Positions 13,101 through 28,100 are shown, counted from the stretch's first letter. The stretch: DNA of 64,000 nucleotides from Mytilus edulis (GCF_963676685.1 NC_092344.1:96316749-96380748); one strand, 5' to 3'. Notes: generated from the letters alone by a model not told the origin. Program-made: numbers and translations.

Positions 13101-16100
13101 AACAGACAAACGAACGAACAGACGGACGAACAGACAAACGAACGAACAGACAGACGCACAGACCAGAAAACATAATGCCCCTCTTCTATCGGAGGTGGAG
13201 CATAATCAAAGAGCTGAATAGCTCTGAGGGGAAAGACGGCCCTTGTTTCTATTTCATTTTTTTTTTGGGGGGGTGGGGTTATCTTTTGATAGTCTTCATA
13301 TAAAGAATGAAAAAAAAAAGAACAGCTAGAACATGTGGAAGGTTGACACTATTGGAATCAATTGTTGTTTAATGTAATTTCGTTTCTTTAGTTTAGGATT
13401 CAATTTAGACCAATGTAAGAGATCTGCATCTACTAAATCTAAACATTCAATTAAAGTTGATAGTTAATTATCTAAAATTCAACTAGTTGAATTCTGTCAT
13501 TTAACAACAACTACAATTATTTTTGAAATCTTAATAGTGTACAACTGAACTGCAGGCTAGGGCCATTTTCCATTTTTTGTGACAGTACTCTTAAGATTTT
13601 TAATTTTTTTCTTAAGAAAGCTAGGACTGAAAAATCTATTCAGTTTTGAATTCCCATTGATAAAGTTCCCAGTTACATTTCTCATCACAGGGATGCAGGT
13701 ACTAATAAAAATAACAATATGATTGGTGTAACTGTGTGAAGCTTGTTTCCAAATCCTACATTTTGAAATATTTGTAAAATTTCATGAATAAATAGGTTTA
13801 AACTACAAAATGCAACATTTGTAATTTTTTTTGTAACTATTACAATGATTATGATGGTACTCAAAATTTAGTTTTAATGGAAGACTACTTATCATATACT
13901 AAATGTCACATTTTAAGTGTTTATTTTAGTGGATAATTAGCTGATAAATTGAGGTGCTCCTGAATTGGAGGAAGATTCTCAAAACAGAGTTTTACAGAAA
14001 AAAATGGAAAAGATTGTTTCTCTCCCCGATCTCATATAGCCCCTCAGACTTCCTGTTTACTTTGAAAGTTGTTGACCTACAAATTAAAGTATTGCATGTT
14101 GATGTTTGAATCATATTCAGCAAACATCATTATGTTTAAATTTAACCAATACTATTTTTTAATAAGTGCACAATCTTTGAGAATGATTTAAATAACCAGT
14201 GAAGGATATCCCTGCTTATGCGTAGTGTGGCATTCCAACAATGACGTCACTATAAAATATAATGTAGGTTGGATATATTTAGAATATCTCGTCATACTGA
14301 TTTTTCCATATTGTTAAAGAAACGTAAATAGTGTAAAGGAGAACTCAATATACGATAATTTCGAGAGAAACAGAAGGGAAATGTGTAAAAAAAGTGTTAA
14401 AAGTCAATTTATTCATTTGTGTCTCTCCATCTCATCATTCTCAGTCACATTGTGAGGGAATGTCACTCTGGTCAACCGCATTGGGGATTGAGGGCTTGAA
14501 GCCGTCTTCCCCAAAAACATGACCTAAAATTAACCGTACCTTTACGATACGACCATGAACAAAACTAGTGTCGACTATCTCTGGAGCAAGGAATCTCTCC
14601 ACTGGATCGCTGACAGCTGTACCCGCTTGCCTAGCTCTACGCACAGCATGGGCATTCAATCTGAGGTTATACGGATGACATCCCCAATTATACACAACAT
14701 TGTGTATAGTTACAGCTACCTGTATATAAAAAGTGCATCATATTAATGAAATGTACTTGTGTCTTTCTTCAAACATTATACAATTACATTTACAGATAAG
14801 AAGATGTGGTATGATTGCCAATTAAACAACTCTCCACAAGAGACCAAACGAGAAAGAACTTTAGGTCAGGGCGGTTTTTAATCAAAGAATGATGATTGAT
14901 TTTTTTTGTAATCATAAGTTGAGTAAAAATTGGTCCTTTTTACACTTTTTCATTCTACATATCATGGGTTATTAATTTCTACTTGCCTTCAGAATATATA
15001 GATAACAACCCTGTCATCTTCCTAAACATAGTAAGCTTCAATGAAAGTTATATTGGAGTCAAACTTCAACAAAAACAAAAATACTTACATTATGGAAATA
15101 CTCAGTAGCTATCAATTTAACTTTATGTGGTATCTTCTCCATCTTGACTGGTAAAGATTGTTTGGTGGTATGACCTAGTCCCAACTGACCAAAATAACCA
15201 CAACCAAATACCCATATTTCACCCTGTGAAAAATCAAGTGCAAAAATTATACAAGTACCATAATATTATCTTGTTATCTAACAGTATTTTATTTGATTGC
15301 TGATTTTATTTAAGTTGAGAAAGGTTATCTAGTAATAAAATACATGTTTATAAAGCAACTGTTCATTAAAGATCAACAAGAGAGAAGGTAAGGGCCTTAC
15401 TTGGCATGTAAATTAAAAAAAAAAAAAGAAGATTAAAAAGCAAACTATTAGAAATTACTCAACTAAATCAAATTTAACCATATACTTTTCAACTATATTT
15501 CAATTCTTACAACTTTTTTATATACCAAATTCAATGCGAACACATTAAAAATCAATTTTGATGTGTATTCTTTTGGCAAAGCAAACTAATGAGTGTGATT
15601 TTAGTTTTCAAAAACTCTATTACGATTGTGTCAACCATAAGTTATTGCACTATAGTATTTTCGGAATCATTAAATCACCTTGGAGGTCTAAACTGTACGA
15701 GGTTGATATTTGATGCAATTACACTAGTGGAAATTAGATACATGTTTATAAAACTTACTTGACTTGATAATGCTAATGTATGACAATATCCACCAGATAC
15801 CGATGTGATTTGTTTATCGGATAAAGCTTCTATTCTCTTTGGCGTCAACTGATCCTCTGGGTCTCCGTGACCTAATTGACCATGTACTCCCCAACCCCAA
15901 CTATACACTCTGTAACCAATATAAATATCAGTAACAATCTTTATATTCATCAATATATTAATAAATAAATTAACATGTTCAGCATATTTACTGTTTTGAA
16001 GATTTCTTAATTAAAAGTTATTAAACAAGGGAGTATTTCAAGCTTAAAATATTGTTTCAGATATAAGTGATGGATCGCATATTTTAGAAGAGAAAATATA

Positions 16101-19100
16101 AAACTTTGTCATCCCATTTCAAATACTTAGTCAAAGATAAATATGTTTAAACTAACTAAAGACCTATTAGGAGCATTTACTTTGTCAAACAAGACATCTA
16201 AATCGCTCTAAATAACTGGTTGTAACAACTCCAATAATACTCTGTTTTTTCTTGATGTTCACAGGTCATTTTACAGCTGTAAGTCCCTAAGGAAAATTTT
16301 ACACTTTAAAAAAGCCACTGAACATAGAAATTATGATTGAAATAAGCATTTGAAAGTTTTGTTGATCATTAAGATCAAAGTCAGGTGATGAAACAATGTA
16401 ACTACCTATTTACCATATGAGGATGTATTGTAATTTGTAATTGAAAAATACTTACTGATTGTCATGAGTGAGAGCAAGAGTATGGAATAGTCCACAGACC
16501 ACACTGATACACTGATGGCCTAAATTAACTAACATAGGACGACTGTACATATGTCTAGTTCCTACTCCCACTTGACCATACAAGGATGAACCCCATGAAT
16601 ACAACTAGAAATAAAACAACATAACACATACAAAAAGATTGTTACTGAATTAGCTGTAAAACTTATATTCACTGATATGACTCAAATTCTTATATTTAAT
16701 TTATAACATAATAAAACATATTTTAAAATTACAATAAGTAATAAAGATAAATAACTAGAGGCTCTAAAGAGCCTGTGTCGCTCACCTTGGTCTTGTGCAT
16801 ATTAAACAATGGACACGGATAAATTCATGACATAATTGTGTTTTGGTGATAGTGATGTGTTTGTAGATCTTACTTTACTGAACATTCTTGTTGCTACAAT
16901 TATCTCTATCTATAATGAACTTGGCCCAGTAATTACAGTGGAAAATATTTTCTAAAAATTAACAAAAATTTATAAAAAATGTTAAAAATTAACTATAAAG
17001 GGCAATAACTCCTTAAGCCATTTTGGTTGATTGGCCAGGTCAAGCCACACATTTTTTAAACAAGTTACCCCAATGATGACTGTGGCCAAGTTTAGTTTTA
17101 TTTGGCCCAGGAGTTTCAGAGAAGAAGATTTTTGTAAAAGATTACTAAGATTTACGAAAAAATGGTTTTAAGAACTGACTATAAAGGGCAATAACTCCTT
17201 CGGGGGTCAACTTACCATTTTGGTCATGCTGACTTATTTGTAAATCTTACTTTGCTGAACATTATTGCTGTTTATAGTTTATCTCTATCTATAATAATAT
17301 TCAAGATAATAACCAAAAACAGCAAAATTTCCTTAAAATTACCAATTCAGGGGCAGCAACCCAACAACAGGTTGTCCGATTCATCTGAAAATTTCAGGAC
17401 AGATACATTTGGACCTGATAAACACTTTTATCGCGTGTCAGATTTGCTCTAAATGCTTTGGTTTTTGAGTTATAAGCCAAAAACTGCATTTTACCCCTAT
17501 GTACTATTTTTAGCCATGGCGGCCATCTTGGTTGGTTGGCAGGGTCACGCCACACATTTTTTAAACTAGATACCCCAATGATGATTGTGGCCAAGTTTGG
17601 TTTAATTTGGCCCATTAGTTTCAGAGGAGAAGATTTTTGTAAAAGTTAACGACGACGGACGACGGACAACGGACGCCAAGTGATGGGAAAAGCTCACTTG
17701 GCCCTTCGGGCCAGGTGAGTTAAAAATGAACAATGTATTGACTATTTATATGTGTCAGCAATTCGTATGTATGTATTAAAAAAATTATAATGCTATATAA
17801 CTATAAACCATAAAGATGACCTCCAAAGAATTCCAATGGTCATGACTTGATGTAAGCATAAACAAGCAAGCATTACATTGGAACTATGATATATGGACGG
17901 TACTCATAAACCTTCATCACTTGTAGAGGAAACAAATATTTATAAATAATAAATGATACTTACTCCTTGATGAGTTAAGGCTACTGTGTGTTCTCCACCA
18001 CACGACACAGATATCACCTTTATCTGGAGCTGATGTAGTGTGTCAACTCGGCAGGGAACCAGGGTAGGATTTTCTGGTACCAGATCTCCCTGTCCTAACC
18101 TGAAAATTATCAAATACATTCTATGACTAACATATTTAAACCTCTCTAAAACTGTTGTTTTTACACTTTTTATGCATCTAGTTTTTGATGATTCAATTCA
18201 TGAAGAACAAGTGAAGTGAAAGTTCTTTTGAAAATATTACAATTTAAAAAAAAAAAGAATGGCTGGAAAATTATTTTTTCTTTAATAAATGTTTAAATCA
18301 CTGGTAAATATATTGAATTCTGATCTCTAGGTGAGTAGTCCTCTTGGTTTTCTGACAAGTAAATTCTAACAAGAAGTTCTAACATATGATTATAATTCCC
18401 AGATTTACCAAATATAATACAAACATCAAAAGGTTTATCAATCTAAAAATTGTAAACCAAGAGAGCTTACCATAAAAAATAATTTTCTGACATACCAATT
18501 ATGAGCATTTCATAACTAGGTATATATTTATCACTCACCGACCATGCGAAGCTCGTCCCCAGGTATACAAATCTCCATTCCTAACAACTCCAACATGTTG
18601 AGCTCCACAACTTAATAGCTTCATTTGGTATTTCAATTTTCTCCTTCTTAATCTTGTTCCTGGCGGTTTTGCCTGAAGGAAAAACATAAGTTCTTTTTAT
18701 ACTGCAATACACTATTTAAAACCTATAAAAAAAGCATACATTGTCTTGAGGTTCCATTTCCCAGAATTTAACAAAGAGAGCTATTTCACAGCAAGCTTGT
18801 TTATATGGAAGTACTGTACAAACAGTAAACAACTATAAAAATTGTCCTCAACTTTTTTGGTGTAATAGACTCAAAGGTAAAAGTTTTTAATTATATCTTT
18901 AAAGCAAAATTATCATCTTGTTTTTTTTTACTAAATAACCATTTTCTTATTCAGTTTGACAATGTTTTTCAAGAATTTTCTCTTGTGCTCTTGTATCGGA
19001 AATGCATACCGGTATACTATTAGCCACTGCACAGTAAGCTAACAATAATTAATCATTTCTCTAAATGAAGTCGATTAATGTGGGCATTGGACCAGACTGT

Positions 19101-22100
19101 GTGGTTTACTATGTTTTTGCAAGAAATCTATTTCTAAATACAGTTCAATTTAAATCACTATCTATTTCTATGGTGATAAAGTTTAGAGACTGGTTCCCTC
19201 TTCTAGGTGACACCAGTGAACAGAATTCAAAATATTCAGCAAAAATTTTAGGATAATTCTTTTTTCTTGAAATGTCATTTTTAAAAGGGGGTTCTTGATA
19301 AGTCCATTTATCAGTAGAATACATAACTTTTTAAAAATAGAATTTTTGTTTTAAAGCAATCCATAAAGGTTCAACATAGTTATAACACAAAACGGAAGTC
19401 TCATCTACCACAACTTTTCACACAATAAAAAAACCCTGTCCTTACTTTTTTGACAATGACCTTGGGTTTCATCATTACTAGATCTTCAGCTGTAGGTGAA
19501 TCTAATCTTTTATTCAGATGCAAAACCAATGTGAAGAAAAATTCTATCAGCTCAGAAATGTCGGGAAATGTTTCCATCTGCTACAAACATAAGATACATT
19601 CATTATCATTAGTGTAAAAAACTGACAGATAATTAAATCTGTTAAAATAGATAAAGATATGATCATTAATCCTAAAATTGATAATAGTTCATAACTATAA
19701 TGAATAAAAGTCGGTTATGAAGCACAATATGATATCTGTCTGTTTTTATGTGGGGCTTATAAAAAGATTGCCCAAAATATAAAATATTCCTTTAAAGTAT
19801 TCCAGGTGTTCAATTTTTAAACATATAGAGAGCCTCACTTTTTATTGTTCTTTAGCCTCAAACACATACATTTGTATTATCAATGTTCATTCATAATACA
19901 CCTGCATTGAATATGTATACTCATACAGTAGGAATTAAGAACTAAAAGTTTCAAGGTACACACATGATTCACTTGTTAATGTTTTATAACTTAAATGTGT
20001 TATACATAATACTCTGCACAAAAACTAATGTCAAATCTTTGGTTAATACATATTCAATTTATATGCCCTTGAGATTTTTTGAACAAATAAATATTCTGGT
20101 GGTTTTAATGGAACTGCAATTAAAGACTTTTGTCTCACAGCCAAGTTTTTCACATATTTTGAGGTGAAGAGTAGCAATTACAGTGCTGTTCCTATGCTTG
20201 TGTTATTTTCATTTGCAGGTAGCGATTTTATGTCATGAATCGAAACATCATATTCTTTGTTTTCATAAAGATCTCTCAATGCATTATTCCTGATAAGCTT
20301 GGTTCAATACATGTACATATAGTTTGAACACAAATTTAAGATCCAATACATGGAAGTCTTTATACTACAATACATGTACTACAAAAATAAGCTCTATGAG
20401 TTACCTCAGTATAAGTATCCCCTTCACTGGATACTGATGTCATTGAACTAATACTCCCTCTTCTAAAACAAAGGATATAAATCAAATCAAATAACAACAG
20501 ATCAAAATGACAGAAATTGAAATTTTAATATCAGTTATCAATATAAAACAAAAATAAGAAGAAAAAACTTAATGAAATTCTCATTACAACACTGTTTAAC
20601 CATCATCACTACATACAATGTTAGAACTGAGACGTGTTATTGTCAATTGGACTTATATGCTGAAATTTTATTTACATTAAACTCTTTTACCTAGTTATAA
20701 AACCATGTTTAATCCACCATTTTTGGCATAAGGAAATGTCTGTACCAAACCAGGAGTTTAAGAGTGTTTAAGCTATTATTAAGTAAGCCACTTTCTGTTT
20801 GAAATTTCCTTGGAGTTTACTTTATCATTTGTATATGATCTGATAACTTCTGTTTTCTTCAGTCTGTCACATCATAACTGTCAATCATTGGCTCAAGAAC
20901 TTTAGTGTTTCAATCTTCTCTTCAATTAATTACTTACAGGAATTTTTTTGAATTTAATTGAGACTATACTGTATTTTTTTTACACCTTTTTAGGTAATAG
21001 AATGAACAAAAGGGTGAGCTGAGCGGAGAAGATTTTTATATGTTAGCAAACTGAACAAATTGTGTAAAAATATCTTTAAAGGGCAATAACTCCTTAAGGG
21101 GTCAATTGACAATTTTGGGCATGTTAACTTTTTTGTAGATCTTACTTTGCTGAACATTATTGCTGTTTACAGTTTATATCTATCTATAATAATATTCAAG
21201 ATAATAATAAAAAACAGCAAAATTTCCTTAAAACTACCAATATAGTAGCAGCAACTCAACAATGGGTTGTTCAATATGTCTGAAAATTTCAGGGCTGATA
21301 AGTTTTGACCAATTGAACAAATTTACCCCATGTCAGACTTGCTCTAATAGCTTTAGTTTTTGAGATAAAAGCCAAAAACTGCATTTGACCCCATCTTCTA
21401 TTTTAACCCTGGCAGCCATGATTGTCTATGGATCAAAACTTTGGATACAATTTACAAACTAGATACCCTAAGGAACATTTAGTTAAAGATTGAAGGTATT
21501 TGGCCAAGTAGTTTCAGAGAGGAAGATTTTTTAAATAGTTTACGATGACAAGGACAGAAGACGATGACAGATGACACAATGAAGATGGATGCCAAGTGAT
21601 GACTTAAGCTCCCACCAGTGAGCTAATAATGGGAGAGGATGATTTCACAATAGCTTGATAAATCACATATGATGTGTTGCTTGTTGATATATCAGTCTGC
21701 AATTTATTTTTTAAAATGTATGTGTATGAATGTTAATGTACTTAGTAATGAAGGTATTCTTAATGACCTTTGCATTTGAATTATTTTACAAACACCTCTG
21801 GTAGAGTATTTTTGGAGTAAAAGATGTAAACATTCACATAGAAGGACAAAACAATACAACGTCATATAACACAGATATTTCTGGATCTAAGTAATATCTA
21901 TTCTTATTTACCTTGTCCTTGAATGCAACAATTGTCTACCTAAATGAGATCCAAGGTATGACTGGGATGGATCAAATATTTCACATAATTTCTCCAGCAC
22001 TGGTGTCTCTATGTCTCCAATATAAGGTACCAGTTTTGTGTAGTTATGGAAGGCTAGAATGGGCTTCTCACAGAATAACTTCACTAAGCTGTTTGGAGTT

Positions 22101-25100
22101 AGTCCATCTAACAGTACACCTAAATAATAACATTTTAAATTTTAGTTTTATGAAGAGTTTTTTTAAACAAGATTGCCTGACACACAACAAAAAATCAATG
22201 GTTCATTTTTTGTTATATCTGACAAATCTGACAAATCTGTTATTTAATATGTTACTATCACAAATGCAACAAAAAATGTCATCATATAGCAGGATTGCAA
22301 GAAATAACGTGATTTTGTAAACATCTTGTTTATGAATCAAAACTGACCTAAATACTTTATTTGCACGTTACCATTCTATCCATTCCATGACAAAATGATA
22401 AAAGCTTTCAATTAAAATAATCTACCTTTTTAAATGGTTTTTAATTATTTCTGTGACATTTTTGCCTGAAAAGCTAAATCACTAATATATAGTTTGAGCC
22501 ACTTGTTATAATTCCACTTACCATTACTAGCCCGTATCAGGTGATGAGCAAAGCCTTTTTCTATGAGTTTACTTATATGACATGGTTCTAGAACAATTTG
22601 ACCTTTATGTACCAAAATCTCTAATGCTTCTAACACCAAACCTCTGGCCTACAAAAAAAAGAAGAAATTTCACACTTAAAGAGCAAATCATACATTGTTT
22701 TACTGTCTATCCATATCTGGGGACAATCAGTGTAAATAAGGTCGGAACAATTGGTGCATACTATTATGTAATTGCATAGGAATAGTGACAAACAAAAAAG
22801 CATAAGAAAATGCAAGAATATGAAAGTTGTCTATAGCACATATTAGATATGTGAACTGTAAAGAGTAAAAAGTACCTATGAATAGATAATAAAACATGTC
22901 CTATGATGTGCTATAATCATCAATGACTATTTGATCAACAAGTAGACTTGATCTAAATTCAGCTTATAAAAAATAAATATTTAAGTTCTCTAAGGTTACA
23001 CCACTTATAGAAATTAATAAAAATGATATTCAAGTTCATTTAAGTTACATACATGTAGCGTATAGAAAATAAATACAACACTCATGTCCAGCAAATAACC
23101 CGTGCAGGGCCCCATTACCTGTTAACTGCTTTGCATATACGAAACTAATGAAGTTAAAGTAACAGTGTTACATCACTGTGCAATCAGTAAATACTGCATA
23201 TCAAAAGCTGTTCATTACACATTTATTGTTTAAAATGATTATAAACTGTGTAGTATTGTTAAACAGTTTATTTTAATCGAGCGTAACAATTTAATTTGTA
23301 CATCCGGGTCATAGAAACAAATATATTTTTAGAACAATTTTATTTTCGTATCTCAGGTAAAGGAAAAGTCGGTACATAAATAAACTAAAACAAAATGTGT
23401 TTATAAACTTTATTGAAAGAATACACAATTAAATAAAATGTAAGACACTAGACAAATAACTTTTATTAGAATAAATAAGCATTTAATATGTTTTAAGTGG
23501 ATTATGGAGATTCATCTTTCTTCACAGATTTCCTTTGCTGATCGATGTCTATTTGACTCCGTAATTTGGCATTTATTGCATAATTTCGTCTGACAAATAG
23601 GCTATGCAAATAACCGGAATGTACTGTAATAATATTCAAGTTAAATTAAAATGTTAAATTACTTAGAAATTACCATAGCTAGCTCCAATAGTGCTTCACG
23701 AAGATTGTGTTCAGCCAACAGTTCTAATGCTTGTTTTTCTTCATAGTAGAAGTCTGTAACAAGGAAATTTCTACAACAGATTCAGAAAAAATTACTAAAA
23801 AATGAAAATTAAAAGAAAAAAAAAGAATGTGTGTCAGTAGGACACCATGCTCAACATGCACTTTTGAAGAAAAACACTTATGGCAAAACCCTAATTTGGT
23901 AGATTTCATACATAAATGAAAGGAGTTGGTCCGGTAAGGACCAAAATTTGGCCCCAAATTTCAGGTGCATCTGATGAAAGATTTTGGACACTTTTTAAAC
24001 ACTTAAGTGTCTACTTTAATAGATTCAATTAATTTATGTGAAAGATTTGAACTGATTTAAGCTTACATGTTCTAAATCTATCAAATATGCAATATTATTG
24101 TTACGCTCTGGCCATTGGCCTTATTTCATAAACTTAAACGCGTATTTTTCATTGTGTATCATTTGTGGCCTCCGTGCCACATTTCTCCATGCAGATGTCC
24201 ACAAGTACGCCTTGTATGGTATTTTTATGAGAGGAGTGGTTTACCTGTACTCAAACCTATCTAATGATGCTATTTAATGGATGTATCATCTTCATTTAAA
24301 GGCGCAATTGTCCAAATTTGTCTCAGTTTATCGTTACTTTCACTTTTCGGTGCCATTCCTCATGTTTTGTTTTTCTTGTGTACTAAGTCATTTTTGTGGG
24401 CGGGGCCAAAGTATAAATAGAAAGGTTTGCGTGCACCGAGTAGGATTTTTCACCTCAATGCAGAACGATCGCTGAACTTAACTTGCAATCAAAATTATAT
24501 TGCATGAAGCAAATTATTATTTAAATTTATGCAGAAACATGACATAAAAACATATAAGATTTGGCCAGAAAAAGGTAATTGTTTATTCTATAACTTAATA
24601 AAAAGAATTTAATTCAATGTTCAGAGACTATCCTAAAATCTGCGTCTGCTGTATTGCACCAAGTTGCATACTCAGTGTTTACATTTTGGCTAGCAACAAG
24701 CAGATTTGCTCGGTGCTGCACCAAGTGGAATTACTTGGTGAAAAGTGTTTTTCTTCAAAAGAAAGCTTTTAGATATTTAAATATTAGCCTTTTATGATCC
24801 TTATAAAATTATGAGGTCAAATATATATAACCTGCACCAAGCAGGATCTCAAATTATTTGCTGTGCCTGTGTACCAACCAGATTTCCTTGCACCGACTAG
24901 ATTTCCTTGCACCAAGTGCAATAGGAATTATAATTTAGGATTTAGGAATTAAATGTGTCTTTGTTTATATCAAGATAACTCTATTCATGTGTATTATGAA
25001 CTACTTTATCTGTTGTGAATTACTTAAGCTGAATTAATAATAATATTTAATACAATTTATGAACTTCCATCATGGTTTTTATTATTACTTCCTTCACCGG

Positions 25101-28100
25101 AGGCCCACAAAAGTAACTACGGGTGTATATCCTGACAAGAAAACCCCCGAACATTACAATATGTCACTTTTCAGATGGTTTTTGTCAAAAATGAAAGTGG
25201 CTGCATCCGTGTTCATCCTCGACCTTTATATATGTTATGTATTATCATCAAATACAACTTAGGTTTAAGTACCGGTATTAAGAATGAACACAAATGCAGC
25301 CACATCCATTTAAGACCTAAACCATCTAAAAATTAGCTCAAATGCTAAAATTAAGAAGATTTCAGTAATTTAGCATGACTTAATGATTCTAGTACCCGAT
25401 AAATATGCATTGTATTGTCAAAAACAGTCTATATGTATGTAACTGAAGTATTCTACTTTCCAATAAATAGCTAAATGTTTACATTTTAACAATTTTGTAA
25501 AACTGCTATATTTTGGGGCCACAAAGGGGTCTTACTGAACCTACTCCTTTAGTACTTAGTTTCTAGGTGATGTAACCACAACATCATTGTAAACTGCTTT
25601 AAAAGATGGGAAACAAGAATGTGTCCATAGTACACGGATGCCCCACTCACACTATCATTTTCTGTGTTTAGTGGACCCTGAAATTGGGGTAAAATCTCAA
25701 TTTGGCATTTAAATTAGAAAGATAATATCACAGGGAACATGTATACTAAGTTTCAAGTTGATTGGACTTCAACTTCATCAAAAACTACCTTGACCAAAAA
25801 CTTTAACCTGAAGCGGGACGAACGGACGGAAGGACAGACGGAAGGACAAACGGACGCACAGACCAGAAAACATAATGCCCCTCTACTATCGTAGGTGGGC
25901 ATAAAAAAACAAGGATCTCAAACTGAGAACAGTCATAAATTCTTAATTTTTCTTTTTTTTAAACATTTTATAATTAACCCTTACAACCAGGCTATCTGTA
26001 TTTTCAGGTAATTGACAGGTAAAAGGTGTAAATTATTGTATTTGTGTTGAATTTAGAATAAAAACAATGTTAATCTTCATTTATTTTGTTGTTTTATTGT
26101 TTTATCTGCCAAATAATAAAGAAGACACCAGTTGCTGGATTCAGTAGCGTATTGCACCATACACAACGTACAATGTAAACGTGGCCAAAATAAGTGGCTT
26201 GGGCCTCAAAATTTTCAGTCAACCTCCATTCCCCCCCCCCCCCCCCCCCTTTCTACGTCTCGTACAGATCGATCAAATCCTATTTCCCACACGAACTGAG
26301 TGTAATAAACACATTGAGATAACCGGTAAACCTTTCAACTATTCCTCGTTGTCAGTTTTGCCATAGAAATGCTGAAATATTTCCATATTCATACCGTCTT
26401 TTTTCATTTTCCACCATTTGCATTTGTCAAAATATTCGTTTTTATTTTCCTTCTACTGCATGATTTTATCATAAAAATTACCGAGATTTCAAGTGCCCAT
26501 GGGACCTTGTATATCCTCAATTCATTCGAAGAAAAACTACTAAAGGAGAAATGAATGAAATATGAATGGTTTCCAGTCTGGATGAAAAATCCATCGTTAT
26601 GCTGCATGTGCCGCAAACAGCAGATGTCATGGCGGCATATGCTGTGTATAGCGTTGAAAGGGTAAATCAGTAATTGAGGACAAATTTTAAGTGTAGACTC
26701 TGAATCTATATGTACTTTGGTAAGTTTTGATAGGATCCACACTGTTTCAGTCCAAATACCTGTATCATCAATATCCTTAACAAATTGGTTTTCAATCCAT
26801 AATACATATTATCCTTTTTGACGAGTGCAGTATGACTATGTTAACTTACATTAATGTTTTCTGATTTGTCTCCTCATCTCCATCTTGTAGCTGATAAACC
26901 ATACAATGAAGATACAGGTTAGACACATGCTTCCTATCTGCTGTACTGATCTCCTTATTAGAGAGCGCCAATGTTAAATGTGAAATAGCATCAGCTACAA
27001 ATCCATATTTAGCCAGGTACATGACTAGTTTATATGACGTACTCTGAAATATATTTGACAACTTTAAAATTGATGAACAAATGAAAAGAATTAAAGTAAA
27101 TGATTATAAGCAGCCGTACCAGATTTATATGATTAGCTTGTCATATACATGGAATATTGTAAGTGGCAATCACTTGTAATTTATGACCAACTTGAAACTC
27201 ACAGTTTTTATTTCCTTTCTCAAAATTGAAAGAAGCATGATTGATTCCTGATAAATTTACAGTTTTAAGTCATAAATTTTTTTTTTAAATTTAAGTTGTT
27301 GCATTTCATAAATCGTTCTTGAAGTTTTGAAATATCATGAATTTAACAAAATAAAACTGTCAATATAGTAGAATAGAGAATGGAAACTGGGAACGTATCA
27401 AAGAGACAACAACCTGACCATAGAGCAGAAAATAGCCCAAGAATCTGGAATGAATTCAACAGTTTGATAAATATAATCAATTATAATTTTCTAACCTTGA
27501 CAACTTTACAAAATTTAATAGCCTGGGCGACATGACCTCTTTGTAGTAAATATTCTGCTGATTTTTCATATAATGTGTTAACATCAAGTCCTAATCCAAT
27601 TCCAAGGTTTTCTACATGTGCAGACTCGCTGTAAAATGTCAGTTCTAAAAACAACCGTTCAGGAGATATTCTGCACCAAAAAAAACAACAATGAAGGTTG
27701 TTGAAAATCCAGAACATTCATAAAATACAATGCTTTATAGCATAGAAAAGGTTAATTCTGATTGTCTCTTATTGTTGAGTTACTATCTAATTGACAAATA
27801 ACAAAAGTAATTATTTTTAAATTTATGTTTAAGTCATTGTTATTACAACTTTTTGAAAAGAGAAAAGCACTACGTGTATTAGAACTGTGATATAGAATAA
27901 AAAATATTGCACTCATATTCAGATTGTTGATGATTGATTGATTGTTGGTGATTAATTACACTTTCAGATGTAGGCTGAGTCATGGCGTAAAGTATTATTT
28001 TAAAGATGAATTTCAATAGTCCTATATATGGTACAATAATTATAACAGTTGATAACAATAAAACAGCTTCAATTTTACGGAAATTAAATCCCTTAAGGTC

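Larger units (their letters stand above)
10420..18672 (-). other. seven-repeat RCC1 propeller in the large gene (exons 18-26)
   Basis: Seven RCC1-type repeats are readable, each with a C/G-G-x-x-H/F-x-x-x-hydrophobic strand followed by W-G-x-N-x-x-G-Q-L/V/I-G: CGAQHVGVV..LYTWGRASHGRLG; CGGEHTVAL..LYSWGSSLYGQVG; CGLFHTLAL..VYSWGWGVHGQLG; GGYCHTLAL..IWVFGCGYFGQLG; EYFHNVAVT..VYNWGCHPYNLR (degenerate); CGKSHTCLV..VYTWGRNMDGQIG; GGEFNVAMD..LWVWGKNEFGQLG. Seven is the number for a closed RCC1 propeller. In RCC1 itself this fold binds chromatin and Ran; other members scaffold GTPase or trafficking complexes. Introns often fall between the two halves of a repeat, just before the W-G strand. The domain spans roughly residues 790-1190 and is followed by an acidic/Ser linker (SRSRSSSSDDELL, LSDDEDF). 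Confidence 0.9.
23921..25548. mobile_element. MITE with AGGAGTAGGTCC inverted repeats, split by an LTR
   Basis: The left end is AGGAGTTGGTCCGGTAAGG. The right end reversed is AGGAGTAGGTTCAGTAAGACC. An intact relative at 54208-54793 (about 585 bp) shows the uninterrupted order, so the 1.06-kb block at 24099-25158 is an insertion into this copy. Both halves retain CAAAAATGAAAGTGGC-type and GGACACTTTTTAAACACTTA sequences. Intronic. Confidence 0.75.
19446..27670 (-). other. first helical (solenoid-like) segment of the large gene (exons 10-17)
   Basis: Roughly residues 460-785. Helix-turn-helix stretches such as LYEKSAEYLLQRGHVAQAIK, YKLVMYLAKYGFVADAISHL, KQALELLAEHNLREALLELA and ARGLVLEALEILVHKGQ look like the alpha-solenoid of clathrin/VPS/TPR-type proteins. 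A following region (VKLFCEKPILAFHNYTKLV, LEKLCEIFDPSQSYLGSHL) keeps this character and ends in a Ser-rich linker (SISSMTSVSSEG). This segment contains the single unresolved exon junction. Confidence 0.5.

Noticed and set aside
26760-26813. Exon-like stretch reading VLWIENQFVKDIDDT on the minus strand
   Set aside because: The only upstream AG (26814-26815) puts a stop in that frame and would leave a 36-nt intron after exon 11; phases do not fit.
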